DNA of 64,000 bases from Spirilliplanes yamanashiensis. Its GTDB lineage: Bacteria > Actinomycetota > Actinomycetes > Mycobacteriales > Micromonosporaceae. The notes beneath the pieces were generated by a model. That model ran no database searches and was not told the origin of the DNA. It saw nothing but the letters and a program-made list of their open reading frames with translations. This document shows, in pieces, positions 17,474 to 25,503 of the stretch (its first letter is position 1; each line of letters starts with the position of its first letter). The DNA is taken from the NCBI RefSeq assembly GCF_016863475.1, contig NZ_BOOY01000032.1, forward strand, positions 62,001 through 126,000. Reading direction: 5' to 3'. The position numbers were made by a program, and so were the translations under genes.

Positions 17474-17772
17474 CCTGGGCCGAGCTGGTGACCACGCTGA
17501 CCGCGCTGCCCGGGGTCACCCCGCCCGGCGCCGGCCGCGCCTTCGGGGCGTCCGCGCTGAAGGTGCACGGCCGGATCTTCGCGATGGAGATGCCCGGCGG
17601 GCTCACCGTCAAGCTGCCCGCCGACCGGGTCCGCGAGCTGATCGCGTCCGGCGCCGGCGAGCCGTTCGCGTCCGGCCGCGGCGCCCCCATGCGCGAGTGG
17701 GTCACCGTCGCCGACCCGCGGACGTGGGAACCGCTCGCCCGCGAGGCGGCCGCGTTCGTCGGCGGCCGCTGA
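17470..17772 (+). CDS. TfoX N-terminal-domain-like small protein
   Basis: This 100-residue protein carries the features of the TfoX/Sxy N-terminal domain: FGASALKVHGRIFAMEM, then GGLTVKLPADRVREL and the G-x-PMREWVTV strand. In gamma-proteobacteria the family links to competence, but single-domain actinobacterial members have no known role. It starts by GTGA overlap with the dehydratase and ends by TGATG overlap with the cyclase, so it is made in step with sugar-acid enzymes. A binding or regulatory function there is only an inference. Confidence 0.75.
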   Translation: MTWAELVTTLTALPGVTPPGAGRAFGASALKVHGRIFAMEMPGGLTVKLPADRVRELIASGAGEPFASGRGAPMREWVTVADPRTWEPLAREAAAFVGGR

Positions 17773-18470
17773 TGTTCCGCCCCGTCTTCCTGTCCCACGT
17801 CAACGACCCGGACACCACGCCGCTGTTCCCGGGCGACCCGCCGTTCACGCTGACCGCCGTGCACGCCGAGGGCTACTACCTGCAGCGCGTCGACCAGGGC
17901 GAGCACACCGGCACCCACTGGGGCGCACCCGTCCACTTCGACCCGGACGGCCGCGCCGCCGACCAGCTCGACGCCACCGACCTGTGCCGCCCGGCCGTCG
18001 TCGTCGACGTGCGCGAGCAGGCCGCCGCCGACCCCGACCACGCGGTGACCGTCGCCGAACTCCAGGCGTTCGAGGTGTCCCACGGCCGCATCCCCGACGG
18101 CGCGGCGGTGCTGCTGTGGACCGGCTGGGACACCCGCTGGGGCACGCCCGCGTACGCCAACGCCGACGCGTCCGGCACGCCGCACCAGCCCGGCTTCAGC
18201 GTCGCCGCGGTGCGCTGGCTGCTGGACACCGGCCGACTGGGCCGGCAGGGCGCCCTGGGCACCGACACGTTCGGCCCCGACCCGGGCGCCGACCCGACGT
18301 ACGCGGTGTCCCGGCTCCTCTACGGCGAACACCGGATCACCCTGGAGAACCTGGCCCACCTGGACCGGATGCCGCCGGCGGGGGCGTGGGTGCTGGCTGG
18401 CGGGGTCCGCAACCGCGGCGGCAGCGGCAGCCCCGCCACCGTCTACGGCCTCATCCCCGACCGCGCCTGA
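17772..18470 (+). CDS. Cyclase-family metal-dependent hydrolase
   Basis: This 232-residue protein belongs to the kynurenine formamidase/isatin hydrolase (cyclase, PF04199) fold. The metal-binding motif HTGTHWGAPVHF is at about residues 44-55, and GRIPDGAAVLLWTGWD and LGTDTFGPDPG follow as in the family. It could hydrolyse a lactone or amide. Given its position after an SDR and a dehydratase, a sugar lactonase role is conceivable. The ATG overlaps the preceding stop as TGATG. It is the last gene of the operon. Confidence 0.8.
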   Translation: MFRPVFLSHVNDPDTTPLFPGDPPFTLTAVHAEGYYLQRVDQGEHTGTHWGAPVHFDPDGRAADQLDATDLCRPAVVVDVREQAAADPDHAVTVAELQAFEVSHGRIPDGAAVLLWTGWDTRWGTPAYANADASGTPHQPGFSVAAVRWLLDTGRLGRQGALGTDTFGPDPGADPTYAVSRLLYGEHRITLENLAHLDRMPPAGAWVLAGGVRNRGGSGSPATVYGLIPDRA

Positions 18471-18573
18471 CCCGCGGTGCCCCGCAGTCGCACGGCGACG
18501 CCGGGCGAACGACCCACCCGGGTCCGGCCGGACGTCGGTTCGGCGGTGACCGGCCAGGGCGCACCATGGGCAC

Positions 18574-18621
18574 ATGACGACGGAAGCGAGTCCCGCGGGC
18601 AGCGCCGATGGCCGGCCGTGA
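18574..18621 (+). other. Leaderless-type ATG opening a 15-codon frame over the NmrA start
   Basis: The ATG at 18574 sits 6 nt after CACCAT (18562-18567), a spacing seen at other leaderless starts here. It opens MTTEASPAGSADGRP and stops at 18621, 14 nt inside the next gene in another frame. The peptide looks like a normal N-terminus for the downstream protein, so either a one-base indel separates it from the gene or it is a short leader ORF. Confidence 0.35.
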
Positions 18622-19492
18622 CCGCGTCGTCGCCGTCACCGGGGCCACCGGCCGCCAGGGCGGCGCCGTCGCGCGGCACCTGCTGACCGGCGGGTGGCGG
18701 GTGCGGGCGCTGACCCGCCGGCCGGACGGGCCGGCGGCCCGCGCCCTCGGCGTGCTGGGCGCCGAGGTGGTACGCGCCGACATGACGGCCCCCGCGGACC
18801 TGGTGGCCGCGTTCCGCGGCGCGTACGGCCTGTACAGCGTGCAGAACTTCCTGCCGGGCGGCACGGAGGCCGAGATCACCCAGGGCCTGAACGTGGCGGA
18901 CGCCGCCGGGGCGACCGGCGTGGAACACGTGGTGTACGGCTCCGCCGGCACGGGCGCGGCGGACACCGGCATCGGCTCGTGGAACTCCAAGCTCGTCGTG
19001 CAGGCGCACATCCGGGCACTGGGGCTGCCGTTGACCGTGCTGCGGCCGATGGCCTTCATGGAGCTGATGACCGACCGGGACTTCGTCCCGCCGGTGTCGA
19101 CGTGGTCGCTGATGCCGAAGCTGATGGGTCCCGACCGGCCGGTCGGCTGGATCTGCGCGGACGACCTCGGCGCGATCGCCGCCCGCGTCTTCGCCGAGCC
19201 CGACCGGTTCGCCGGCGCCGACCTGGCCCTCGCCGCGGACGTCCGGTCGATCTCACAGTGCCGCGAGATCTGGCGTGACCTGCACGGCCGCCCGCCGCGC
19301 CGCGTCCCCATGCCGGCGTGGATGTTCCGGCGCATCGTCGGCCCGGACCTGATCACGATGTGGCGGTGGCTGCGGACGGCACAGTTCGACATCGACCCGG
19401 AGCCGACCCGCGAACTGCTTCCGGCGGCTCTGACGGTACGTCAGTGGCTGACCCGGCGGCTGGTCCGCAGCGCAGGCGGACGGTCACGGTAG
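18608..19492 (+). CDS. NmrA-like NAD(P)-binding protein
   Basis: This 294-residue atypical SDR begins almost at once with VVAVTGATGRQGGAVARHLL, the Rossmann motif of the NmrA/HSCARG group. Later segments (GLYSVQNFLPGG, VYGSAGTG, LPLTVLRPMAFMELM, GWICADDLGAIAARVF) match redox sensors and quinone-reductase-like members. No catalytic Tyr-x3-Lys is evident, as is usual for this group. The ATG at 18608 lacks a ribosome binding site; the leaderless-type ATG at 18574 is in another frame, so the true start or an upstream indel is uncertain. Confidence 0.8.
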   Translation: MAGRDRVVAVTGATGRQGGAVARHLLTGGWRVRALTRRPDGPAARALGVLGAEVVRADMTAPADLVAAFRGAYGLYSVQNFLPGGTEAEITQGLNVADAAGATGVEHVVYGSAGTGAADTGIGSWNSKLVVQAHIRALGLPLTVLRPMAFMELMTDRDFVPPVSTWSLMPKLMGPDRPVGWICADDLGAIAARVFAEPDRFAGADLALAADVRSISQCREIWRDLHGRPPRRVPMPAWMFRRIVGPDLITMWRWLRTAQFDIDPEPTRELLPAALTVRQWLTRRLVRSAGGRSR

Positions 19493-19495
19493 GTT
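19490..19495 (+). promoter_or_regulatory. -10 box of rnhA, leaderless promoter
   Basis: TAGGTT is followed by exactly 6 nt before the GTG start at 19502, and no ribosome binding site is present. It overlaps the 3' end of the NmrA-like gene. Confidence 0.55.
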
Positions 19496-19501
19496 GTCCG
19501 G

Positions 19502-20203
19502 GTGGCGGGGCTGGGAGCGGTACGGGTCGAGATCTGGACCGACGGCGCGTGCAGCGGCAACCCGGGCCCCGGCGGGTGGGGCGCCCTGCTGCGCTACGGC
19601 GACGTCGAGAAGGAGTTGTGCGGCGGCGAGTCGTCCCCCACGACGAACAACCGGATGGAACTCACCGCCCCCATCCGGGCGCTGACCGCCCTGACCCGGG
19701 CGTCCGTCGTGGACCTGTACACCGACAGCACCTACGTCCGCAACGGCATCATGTCGTGGGTGGCGAACTGGAAACGCAACGGCTGGCGCACCCGGGACGG
19801 CCAGCCGGTCAAGAACGAGGACCTGTGGCGCGACCTCGACGCCGCCGTCGCCCGCCACGACGAGGTCGCCTGGCACTGGGTGAAGGGCCACGCCGGCCAC
19901 GTCGAGAACGAACGCGCCGACCGGCTCGCCGCCCGGGGCCAACGGGAGGCCATGGAAGCCGCGGGCATCCCGGTCCCGCCGCCGCCGAAAGCGCAGCGCC
20001 GAGCCGCACGGCCGGCCACGGTGGCCGGCGACGGGGCTAGATGCCGGGCCACGACGAAGCTCGGGAAGCCGTGCCCGATCACCGCCCGGCCGTCCGGCTT
20101 CTGCCACGTCCACGACCCCGCCGTCCTCTGCGGCGCCCCGACCCGGCGCGGCACCCGGTGCGGCGTCGCCACCGGCGGCGGCCGCTGCCCCGCCCACGCC
20201 TGA
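19502..20203 (+). CDS. rnhA: Ribonuclease HI with C-terminal tandem Cys/His repeats
   Basis: This 233-residue protein has a type I RNase H domain (residues 7-145) with all active-site residues: Asp14 in [16 protein letters not shown], Glu53 in NNRMELTA, Asp75 in YTDSTYV, His130 in KGHAGH and Asp140. It cleaves RNA in RNA-DNA hybrids. A Pro/Ala linker leads to a C-terminal module with two Cx9C-x8/9-CxxH repeats (Cys181, 191, 201, His204; Cys210, 220, 229, His232), which probably bind zinc. Standard bacterial RNase HI ends near 155 residues, so this tail is extra. It may help nucleic-acid binding. Confidence 0.92.
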   Translation: MAGLGAVRVEIWTDGACSGNPGPGGWGALLRYGDVEKELCGGESSPTTNNRMELTAPIRALTALTRASVVDLYTDSTYVRNGIMSWVANWKRNGWRTRDGQPVKNEDLWRDLDAAVARHDEVAWHWVKGHAGHVENERADRLAARGQREAMEAAGIPVPPPPKAQRRAARPATVAGDGARCRATTKLGKPCPITARPSGFCHVHDPAVLCGAPTRRGTRCGVATGGGRCPAHA

Positions 20204-20213
20204 CGACGGCCGA

Positions 20214-20879
20214 TCACGCGAGTTTCGTCCACTCCCCCTCGGACACCACCTCGACCGAGCCGCCAACGACCGCGATGGCCGTCTGCTCGTCGATCGCGTA
20301 CGCCGGCACACCGACATCGGCAGCCCACCGCTGCGCATCCGCCATCGTGTTCGTCGGGAACAGGTTCAGGTGCGGGAAGATCGCGAAGTCGACGACGCCC
20401 AGCGTGCGATCGTCCGGCGCCGACGGCCACTCGACGAAGTAGTCCCCGATCCGCGGCGCCATCACCATGCTCCCGGCGCTCACCCCCACCCACACCGTGT
20501 CGGGCAGCGACGGCAGCAGCTCGGCCAGCCCCGACTCCCGCATCCAATGACACAGGTACGTCGCGTCACCACCGTCGACCAGCAGCACGTCGGCCTCCCG
20601 CACCCAGGGCACCCACCGCTGCGCACCGATGGTGGGCAGCGCCGTCAGCTCCAGGACACCGAGCGACGCCCAGCCCAGCCCGGACAGGTACCGCCAGTTG
20701 TCCTCGGGCTCGGCGGCGACGAAGCCCCGCACCGACGCCGGACCGCACATCGGATGACCCCACTGGGCGGTCGGCACACAGAGGGCGCGGCACTCCTCGA
20801 TCGGCTTGCCGAGCAGCCGCACGAGCGCCGCACGGATGCTCGGATTCGTGACACCACCGGACGTGAGCAACAGCTTCAC
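20214..20879 (-). CDS. Peptidase E-like protein (S51 family)
   Basis: This 221-residue protein fits the S51 / type 1 glutamine amidotransferase-like family. The Ser nucleophile lies in WVGVSAGSMVMAP (about 123). VLLVDGGDATYL precedes it, and FPHLNLFPTN supplies the likely His. Relatives remove N-terminal Asp dipeptides or act as cyanophycinases. The GTG at 20879 was chosen because it overlaps the stop of a possible small ORF (GTGA) and begins VKLLLTSGG, the typical first strand. Third-position GC is lower than in neighbours. Confidence 0.85.
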   Translation of the reverse strand: MKLLLTSGGVTNPSIRAALVRLLGKPIEECRALCVPTAQWGHPMCGPASVRGFVAAEPEDNWRYLSGLGWASLGVLELTALPTIGAQRWVPWVREADVLLVDGGDATYLCHWMRESGLAELLPSLPDTVWVGVSAGSMVMAPRIGDYFVEWPSAPDDRTLGVVDFAIFPHLNLFPTNTMADAQRWAADVGVPAYAIDEQTAIAVVGGSVEVVSEGEWTKLA

Positions 20880-21085
20880 GATGCCTCCGCAATCGTCACC
20901 GGCGACCAAGGGCCGCGCCGGCACCAATCCTGCTTCGTCCACACGGGTACGCGGCCACGGCGCGCGGGACCGGCGCTGGTCGTGAGGTGCGGCGGGCTGT
21001 AGGACTCGACAGCGCAAACCGTGGCGGCGGTGACATCGACACCGACGGCTGCGCCTCCCTGACCTTCACATCCACAGCACGCCAT
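20876..21085 (-). CDS. Possible small ORF between DUF1801 and peptidase E genes
   Basis: This 69-codon frame starts at an ATG inside the last codons of the DUF1801 gene and ends in TGA overlapping the peptidase E GTG. The product (MACCGCEGQGG at the N-terminus, VWTKQDWCRRGPW near the end) is not recognised. Codon bias is weak, so it may be a remnant or chance frame. It fills the only gap between these two minus-strand genes. Confidence 0.25.
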   Translation of the reverse strand: MACCGCEGQGGAAVGVDVTAATVCAVESYSPPHLTTSAGPARRGRVPVWTKQDWCRRGPWSPVTIAEAS

Positions 21086-21437
21086 CGTCCTCGTGCTCGC
21101 GGACGCGAAACGCGATCATCCGGCGCAACACATCGCCCGGCACAGGTTGGCCGTAGGGCAGTTTGACCGTGCCCTTACCGGTGGCGAAGCCGGCGAGCTC
21201 GGCATCGAACGCCTCGCGAGTGCTGGGCGTGAACGCGACGCCGGCGTGTCCAGCGTGACCACTGACCATGAAGAGGATCGTTCCGGAGGGGTGCACCCAC
21301 GCCGGATAACCCCACTTGATCGCCTCGCTCGCCTCCGGAACCGCCTCGTGGGCCAGTGCCCGCAGCTGCTCGAGCAGCTCGCGGCCCGGTCCGGTGAAGC
21401 CGTCGATGTACTCGTCGACCGTCTGAGGCCTGGCCAT
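21066..21437 (-). CDS. DUF1801 (YdhG-like) protein
   Basis: This 123-residue protein has the DUF1801 pattern: TVDEYIDGF at the N-terminus, then a helix, then EAIKWGYPAWVHPSG (about 38-52), ILFMVSGHAGHAGVAF and GTVKLPYGQPVP. The family adopts an SCP2-like or YdhG fold of unknown function. CACACT 6 nt before the ATG may be a -10 box for a leaderless transcript. It belongs to a small group of short accessory genes with more A/T at third positions than the rest of the window. Confidence 0.8.
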   Translation of the reverse strand: MARPQTVDEYIDGFTGPGRELLEQLRALAHEAVPEASEAIKWGYPAWVHPSGTILFMVSGHAGHAGVAFTPSTREAFDAELAGFATGKGTVKLPYGQPVPGDVLRRMIAFRVREHEDDGVLWM

Positions 21438-21853
21438 GGCGCCAGTGTGGCACGCTCTGCCCGGCTCAGCGCCCGCAGTGAGCGAGGCGTGCCGGGTTCA
21501 CCTGCTGTTTCAGCTCACCGGTCGACGGTCTCGACGGACATCCGGATCTCGGCAGAGTCGGACGTCTGGGAGCCTGGCCGAACGCGCGCGTCGCGGCGGC
21601 CAGATGTACCTGGCCGGCGCCGGTCTTGCCAGAGGCTGTCTCGGCCATCCCGGCCGCACGTTCGGCTTCAGCCGGGTCGAGATCGGCGAGGTGGAGCACA
21701 ACCCGCGCGCATGCCGAGGCGTGGTCGACGCGGCGGCACTGTTGCGCGAGGACACCGATGCTCGATCCCGCACTCTCCCACCCGGACGAATACGCAACCC
21801 TCACGTTGTGCCATTCACTTGCGGGGGCGGGACGGCTACGGAAAGCTGTCCCG
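21438..21853. other. Intergenic stretch without a supported gene
   Basis: This 416-bp stretch carries frames open on both strands, but none shows the third-position GC pattern of real genes or a recognisable domain. It may contain decayed coding sequence. The end holds the promoter area of the DinB-like gene, with GGAAAG 8 nt before its ATG. Confidence 0.5.
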
Positions 21854-22615
21854 ATGCCAGCTGAGTACACCCAAGGTGACCAGTTCCGTGGTGCCCGCAT
21901 CCATCTGTGCGACCTCTCTGATCTCGAGATTCGCGATTGCGACGTCACCGGTCTGAAGATTGTGGACTGCTATGGGGGTGACGTCTCCCTTGGTGGCGGC
22001 TTCGAGCGTGTCGTTGTCAATGACGTCGACGTGACCGCCTACGTCGAGGCCGAGCTCGATCGGCTGCATCCCAACCGGGTGCTGGCCCGTGAGGCAACGT
22101 CCGTCGCCGAATACCGGGCCGCTTGGGATGCCATCGAGAAGCAATGGCGGGAGACGCTTGACCGTGCCAGGCGCCTACCGGAGGCGAAGCTGCAGGAGCG
22201 AATCGACGGCGAGTGGTCGTTCGTCGAAACGCAGCGGCATCTGCTGATGGCCGGCGATGCCTGGATCGGCAACGCCGTGCTCGAGGAGGATGCGCCGTAC
22301 CACCCGTTGGGCCTTCCTGGCGGCGGCACGCCGGCCGAAGCATCGGCGAAGCTCCTCGGGCTCACCCTCGACGCCATCCCGACGCTCGACGAGGTACTCG
22401 CGCCGCGGCTCGCCCGCATGGCCACGGTGCGCCGGGTCGTCGACGAGCTCACCGAGGCCGAGCTGGACCGGGTCTGTGGTCGCAAGCCGGCCGACCACTA
22501 CCCGGACAAGGACTACGTCGTACGCCGCTGCCTCAGCGTCGTGCTCAAGGAAGAGGCCGAGCATCACCGGTACGCGGTGCGCGACCTCACCGTGCTCGAG
22601 GCCGAACCTGGATGA
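21854..22615 (+). CDS. DinB-superfamily protein with pentapeptide-like N-terminus
   Basis: This 253-residue protein has an N-terminal segment (about 5-50) rich in pentapeptide-like units (FRGARIHLCDLSDLEIRDCD), followed by a four-helix DinB_2-type domain. Likely metal-binding His residues sit in ETQRHLLMAGDAW (about 122) and EEAEHHRYAVRDL near the end. Members of this actinobacterial type have no defined reaction; related DinB proteins act in thiol-dependent transfer or hydrolysis. The ATG at 21854 was preferred for its GGAAAG ribosome binding site and because it begins the folded region. Confidence 0.8.
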   Translation: MPAEYTQGDQFRGARIHLCDLSDLEIRDCDVTGLKIVDCYGGDVSLGGGFERVVVNDVDVTAYVEAELDRLHPNRVLAREATSVAEYRAAWDAIEKQWRETLDRARRLPEAKLQERIDGEWSFVETQRHLLMAGDAWIGNAVLEEDAPYHPLGLPGGGTPAEASAKLLGLTLDAIPTLDEVLAPRLARMATVRRVVDELTEAELDRVCGRKPADHYPDKDYVVRRCLSVVLKEEAEHHRYAVRDLTVLEAEPG

Positions 22616-22643
22616 GCGAAAACGTGGGGAGGTAGCCGGCGGT

Positions 22644-23042
22644 TCATTCACCTGCCTTCAGCCGGAATGCGAGGCGGCGGGGCGCCTGTACGCGATAGCT
22701 GTCCGTCACCAGCTCGGCAACCTCGACCCAGTCCGTGTCGTCGTCCAGCACCATTCCCACGACATTGAAACCCCAGTCGGCCCGGAAGAACGGAGGGCCG
22801 GCATGCGCCAGCGCGGCCAACTCTCCGGGCGGCGCCCGGAAGGTCATCAGGATGGCCGGATCGTCCAGATCGATGTACGCCGACCGCCTCTCGTCGGTGG
22901 TGTAGACGTGCAGGAACGTCCGCCGGCGAATCCGCCACCGCAGGCCGATCCACGCCGGCTCCTCGTACGCCTCGGGCAGTTCCCCGCAGATCACCCGAAG
23001 CCGGCCCACAACGGCGGGTGGAACGTCCGCGATGTCGCTCAT
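22644..23042 (-). CDS. MmcQ/YjbR family protein
   Basis: This 132-residue protein matches the YjbR/CyaY-like DNA-binding-fold family: an early PEAYEEPAWIGLRWRIRRRT strand-helix, YIDLDDPAI, then PPFFRADWGFNVVGMVL and WVEVAELVTDSYRVQAP. Function in the family is not established; some members bind DNA. The ATG at 23042 has an excellent ribosome binding site, GGGAGGT, 5 nt upstream. The longer upstream frame lacks coding character. Confidence 0.85.
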   Translation of the reverse strand: MSDIADVPPAVVGRLRVICGELPEAYEEPAWIGLRWRIRRRTFLHVYTTDERRSAYIDLDDPAILMTFRAPPGELAALAHAGPPFFRADWGFNVVGMVLDDDTDWVEVAELVTDSYRVQAPRRLAFRLKAGE

Positions 23043-23159
23043 CTGTACCTCCCGCGCCCATCCTCCCCGCCGGGTACGACATGCATGCTGGGGATGAATG
23101 TTGGGGCTCAAGCGTTGCGAGGCTGAACCCGACACGGGCTGCTCGGGCCCGGGCTCGGC

Positions 23160-25379
23160 TCAGGCGGGCTCGGTGGCCGGCGCGGCCGCCGGCGAAGGCG
23201 CCGGAACCGGCGCGATCGGCGCGGGCCCGCGGTCCACCGGCCGAGGCGCCCCGAACAGGTAGCCCTGCCCCAGGTCGAGCCCGAGCCGGGCCAGCGCCCC
23301 CGCCTGGTCCTCCCGCTCGATCCCCTCGGCCACGACCGCCACCCGCAGTTCGGCGCAGATCGCGACGACGGAGCGGACCAGGGCGCCCGCCCGGTCCGGC
23401 TCCCGTTCGACCGCGGTCAGCGAGGCGTCGAGCTTGACGATGTCGACCGGGAGGGCGTGCAGCTGGGCGAGGGCGTTGAAGCCGCTGCCGAAGTCGTCCA
23501 GGGCCAGGCGGACGCCGAGAGCGCGCAGGCGGGTCGCGGCGGCCGCGGCGGCGGTCAGGTCGTGGATGCGGCGGGTTTCGGTGATCTCCAGGACGAGCCG
23601 GTGGGGGTCGAGGGCGTGCCGGCGCAGGGCGGCCGCGACGGCGCGTTCCAGTTCCGGTTCGCCGAGGCGGCCCGCGGACACGTTGACGTGCAGGTCGACC
23701 GGGGTGCCGTGGCGTTCGGCCAGCAGGGGCGCGTCGGCGCAGGCCCGGTCCAGGACGAAGTCGTCGATGGCGGCGACCATGCCGGTGCGTTCGGCCACGA
23801 TCACGAAGACGTCGGGGTCGATGACGCCGGCCACCGGGTCGCGCCAGCGGGCCAGTGCCTCGACCGCCACCGTCGCGCCGTCGGTCAGCCGCACCACCGG
23901 CTGGTAGTGGACCTCGAAGCCCGACGACGCCGGGGTGTCGGCGAGGGCGCGGGCGAGCAGCAGCGGCAGGTCGAGGTCGGTGCGGCCGCCGCCGGCGTAG
24001 CGGACCAGCGCGCCCTTGCCGCGGCGCTTGCCCGCGTACATGGCGGTGTCGGCGCGGCGCATCAGCGCGTCGGCGGACAGGCCGTCGCCGTCGCCGTCGT
24101 CGGGGATGACCAGGCCGACGCTGGCGCCGACCGTCACAACCCTGGACTCGATGGCGAACGGTTCGCGCAGCGCCGCCAGGATGCGCTGGCCCACCGGTTC
24201 CACGTCGGCGGCCTGGCCCTCGATGAGGATCGCGAACTCGTCGCCGCCGAGCCGGGCCACCAGGTCGTCGCGGCGCACGCAGCCGAGCAGCCGGTCGCCG
24301 ACCTCGCGCAGCAGCCGGTCGCCCGCGGCGTGCCCGAGCTGGTCGTTGACCTGCTTGAAGTCGTCCAGGTCGACGAAGAGCACCGCGACGGGCAGCCGCT
24401 GGCGGCGGTGCCGCTCGACCGCGTGGGCCAGCCGGTCCTTGAACAGGGTGCGGTTCGCCAGCCCGGTCAGCGGGTCGTGGTGCGCCTGGTGCATGAAGCG
24501 CAGCCGGCCCTCGGCCAGCCGGGCGAGCAGCGTGCTGTGGTCCACGATCGTCAGCCACTGCCGGGCCACGACCAGACCCAGGCCCAACCATCCCAGGTAC
24601 GCCTCGAACGCCGTCAGCGGCCGCCCGGCGAACGCCCGCACCGCGATGAACGCGCCCGTGGCGGCCACCGGCACGTACGGCAGCAGCAGCGCCGCCGCGT
24701 GGGTGCGGGCGGGCGGGCCGTCGGCGCCCTCGGGCAGCCGCACCGCCACGGCCAGCAGCGCCACGGCGGCGACCGCCAGGGCGGTGCCGGCCGGGCCGGG
24801 GCCGCCCGCGGCCAGTTCGCGCACCCGCACCAGGTCGGCGCCGGCGAGGGCGAGGAACCCGGCGCCGAGCAGCGCCAGGTTGCGCCGCAGCGGCGGCGGG
24901 GTGGGCCGGGTCAGCAGGAGCAGCAGCACCATGACCACGAGGAAGACCCCGAGCACCGGGTACGCCACCGCCGGTCCCGCCTCGGCGAGGTGCGGGCGGA
25001 GCAGCGCCGACCACGTCAGCGCCAGCAGCGACCCGGAGACCAGCAGGGTGTCCAGCACCAGCACGACCCGCTCGCGCCGCGGCGAGCCGCCCGGCTGGCG
25101 GTGCGCCCGGCCGACGATCGCCAGCAGGGCCAGCAGCGCGCACACCGGCAGCGCCAGCCGGCCCACGTCGGCGGCGGACGGGACGTGGTCGCCGCCCGGG
25201 TCGGCCAGGTCGTAGCCGAGGGCGACGGCCTGCCCCGCGGACCAGGCGGCCAGTCCCCCCAGGATCAGCCGGCGCCACACGTCGCCGGGGCCGGGGCGCG
25301 AGCGGGTGGCCTGCCAGCAGGCCGCGGCGGCGCCGAGCCCTGCGGCGAGCTGCACGCCACCGTCCAGGACGACCGTCAT
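23160..25379 (-). CDS. Membrane GGDEF-EAL cyclic-di-GMP enzyme
   Basis: This 739-residue protein has seven or eight N-terminal hydrophobic helices (1-290), a GGDEF domain (about 305-465) and an EAL domain (about 485-725). GGDEF is intact ([18 protein letters not shown]), so diguanylate cyclase activity is expected. The EAL domain keeps VEALARW, LVLEITET, LALDDFGSG, VKLDAS, VAEGIE and GQGYLFG, so phosphodiesterase activity is also plausible. The membrane region may sense a ligand. The ATG at 25379 sits right behind GTGGGTGGGTG; a GTG one codon earlier is possible. Confidence 0.93.
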   Translation of the reverse strand: MTVVLDGGVQLAAGLGAAAACWQATRSRPGPGDVWRRLILGGLAAWSAGQAVALGYDLADPGGDHVPSAADVGRLALPVCALLALLAIVGRAHRQPGGSPRRERVVLVLDTLLVSGSLLALTWSALLRPHLAEAGPAVAYPVLGVFLVVMVLLLLLTRPTPPPLRRNLALLGAGFLALAGADLVRVRELAAGGPGPAGTALAVAAVALLAVAVRLPEGADGPPARTHAAALLLPYVPVAATGAFIAVRAFAGRPLTAFEAYLGWLGLGLVVARQWLTIVDHSTLLARLAEGRLRFMHQAHHDPLTGLANRTLFKDRLAHAVERHRRQRLPVAVLFVDLDDFKQVNDQLGHAAGDRLLREVGDRLLGCVRRDDLVARLGGDEFAILIEGQAADVEPVGQRILAALREPFAIESRVVTVGASVGLVIPDDGDGDGLSADALMRRADTAMYAGKRRGKGALVRYAGGGRTDLDLPLLLARALADTPASSGFEVHYQPVVRLTDGATVAVEALARWRDPVAGVIDPDVFVIVAERTGMVAAIDDFVLDRACADAPLLAERHGTPVDLHVNVSAGRLGEPELERAVAAALRRHALDPHRLVLEITETRRIHDLTAAAAAATRLRALGVRLALDDFGSGFNALAQLHALPVDIVKLDASLTAVEREPDRAGALVRSVVAICAELRVAVVAEGIEREDQAGALARLGLDLGQGYLFGAPRPVDRGPAPIAPVPAPSPAAAPATEPA

Positions 25380-25425
25380 CACCCACCCACCGTGCGCCGG
25401 CGGCCGCACCCGCGCGGCCGTGCGT

Positions 25426-25431
25426 AACCTA
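25426..25431 (-). promoter_or_regulatory. -10 box of the GGDEF-EAL gene
   Basis: On the minus strand TAGGTT lies about 46 nt before the start codon. It is the same hexamer as at 15369 and 19490, here with a leader of roughly 40 nt. No convincing -35 box is seen. Confidence 0.35.
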
Positions 25432-25503
25432 CCGCAGCGCCGGCCCGGCCGGCGTATCGGGATTCGGTCGATCCGCAGGTCGCGGGCGTTCTGGCGGGTT
25501 ACG

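Noticed and set aside
21466-21948. A 160-codon minus-strand frame before the DinB-like gene, and overlapping plus-strand frames
   Set aside because: Codon bias is weak in every frame and no motif or ribosome binding site supports it. It may be decayed sequence.
22648-25386. A 912-codon minus-strand frame across the YjbR and GGDEF-EAL genes
   Set aside because: It is the off-frame shadow of two clear genes, rich in Arg, Pro and Gly with no domain. Several similar long frames over the window (for example 1027-3213 plus, 15249-16196 minus, 60754-62919 minus) were rejected for the same reason.
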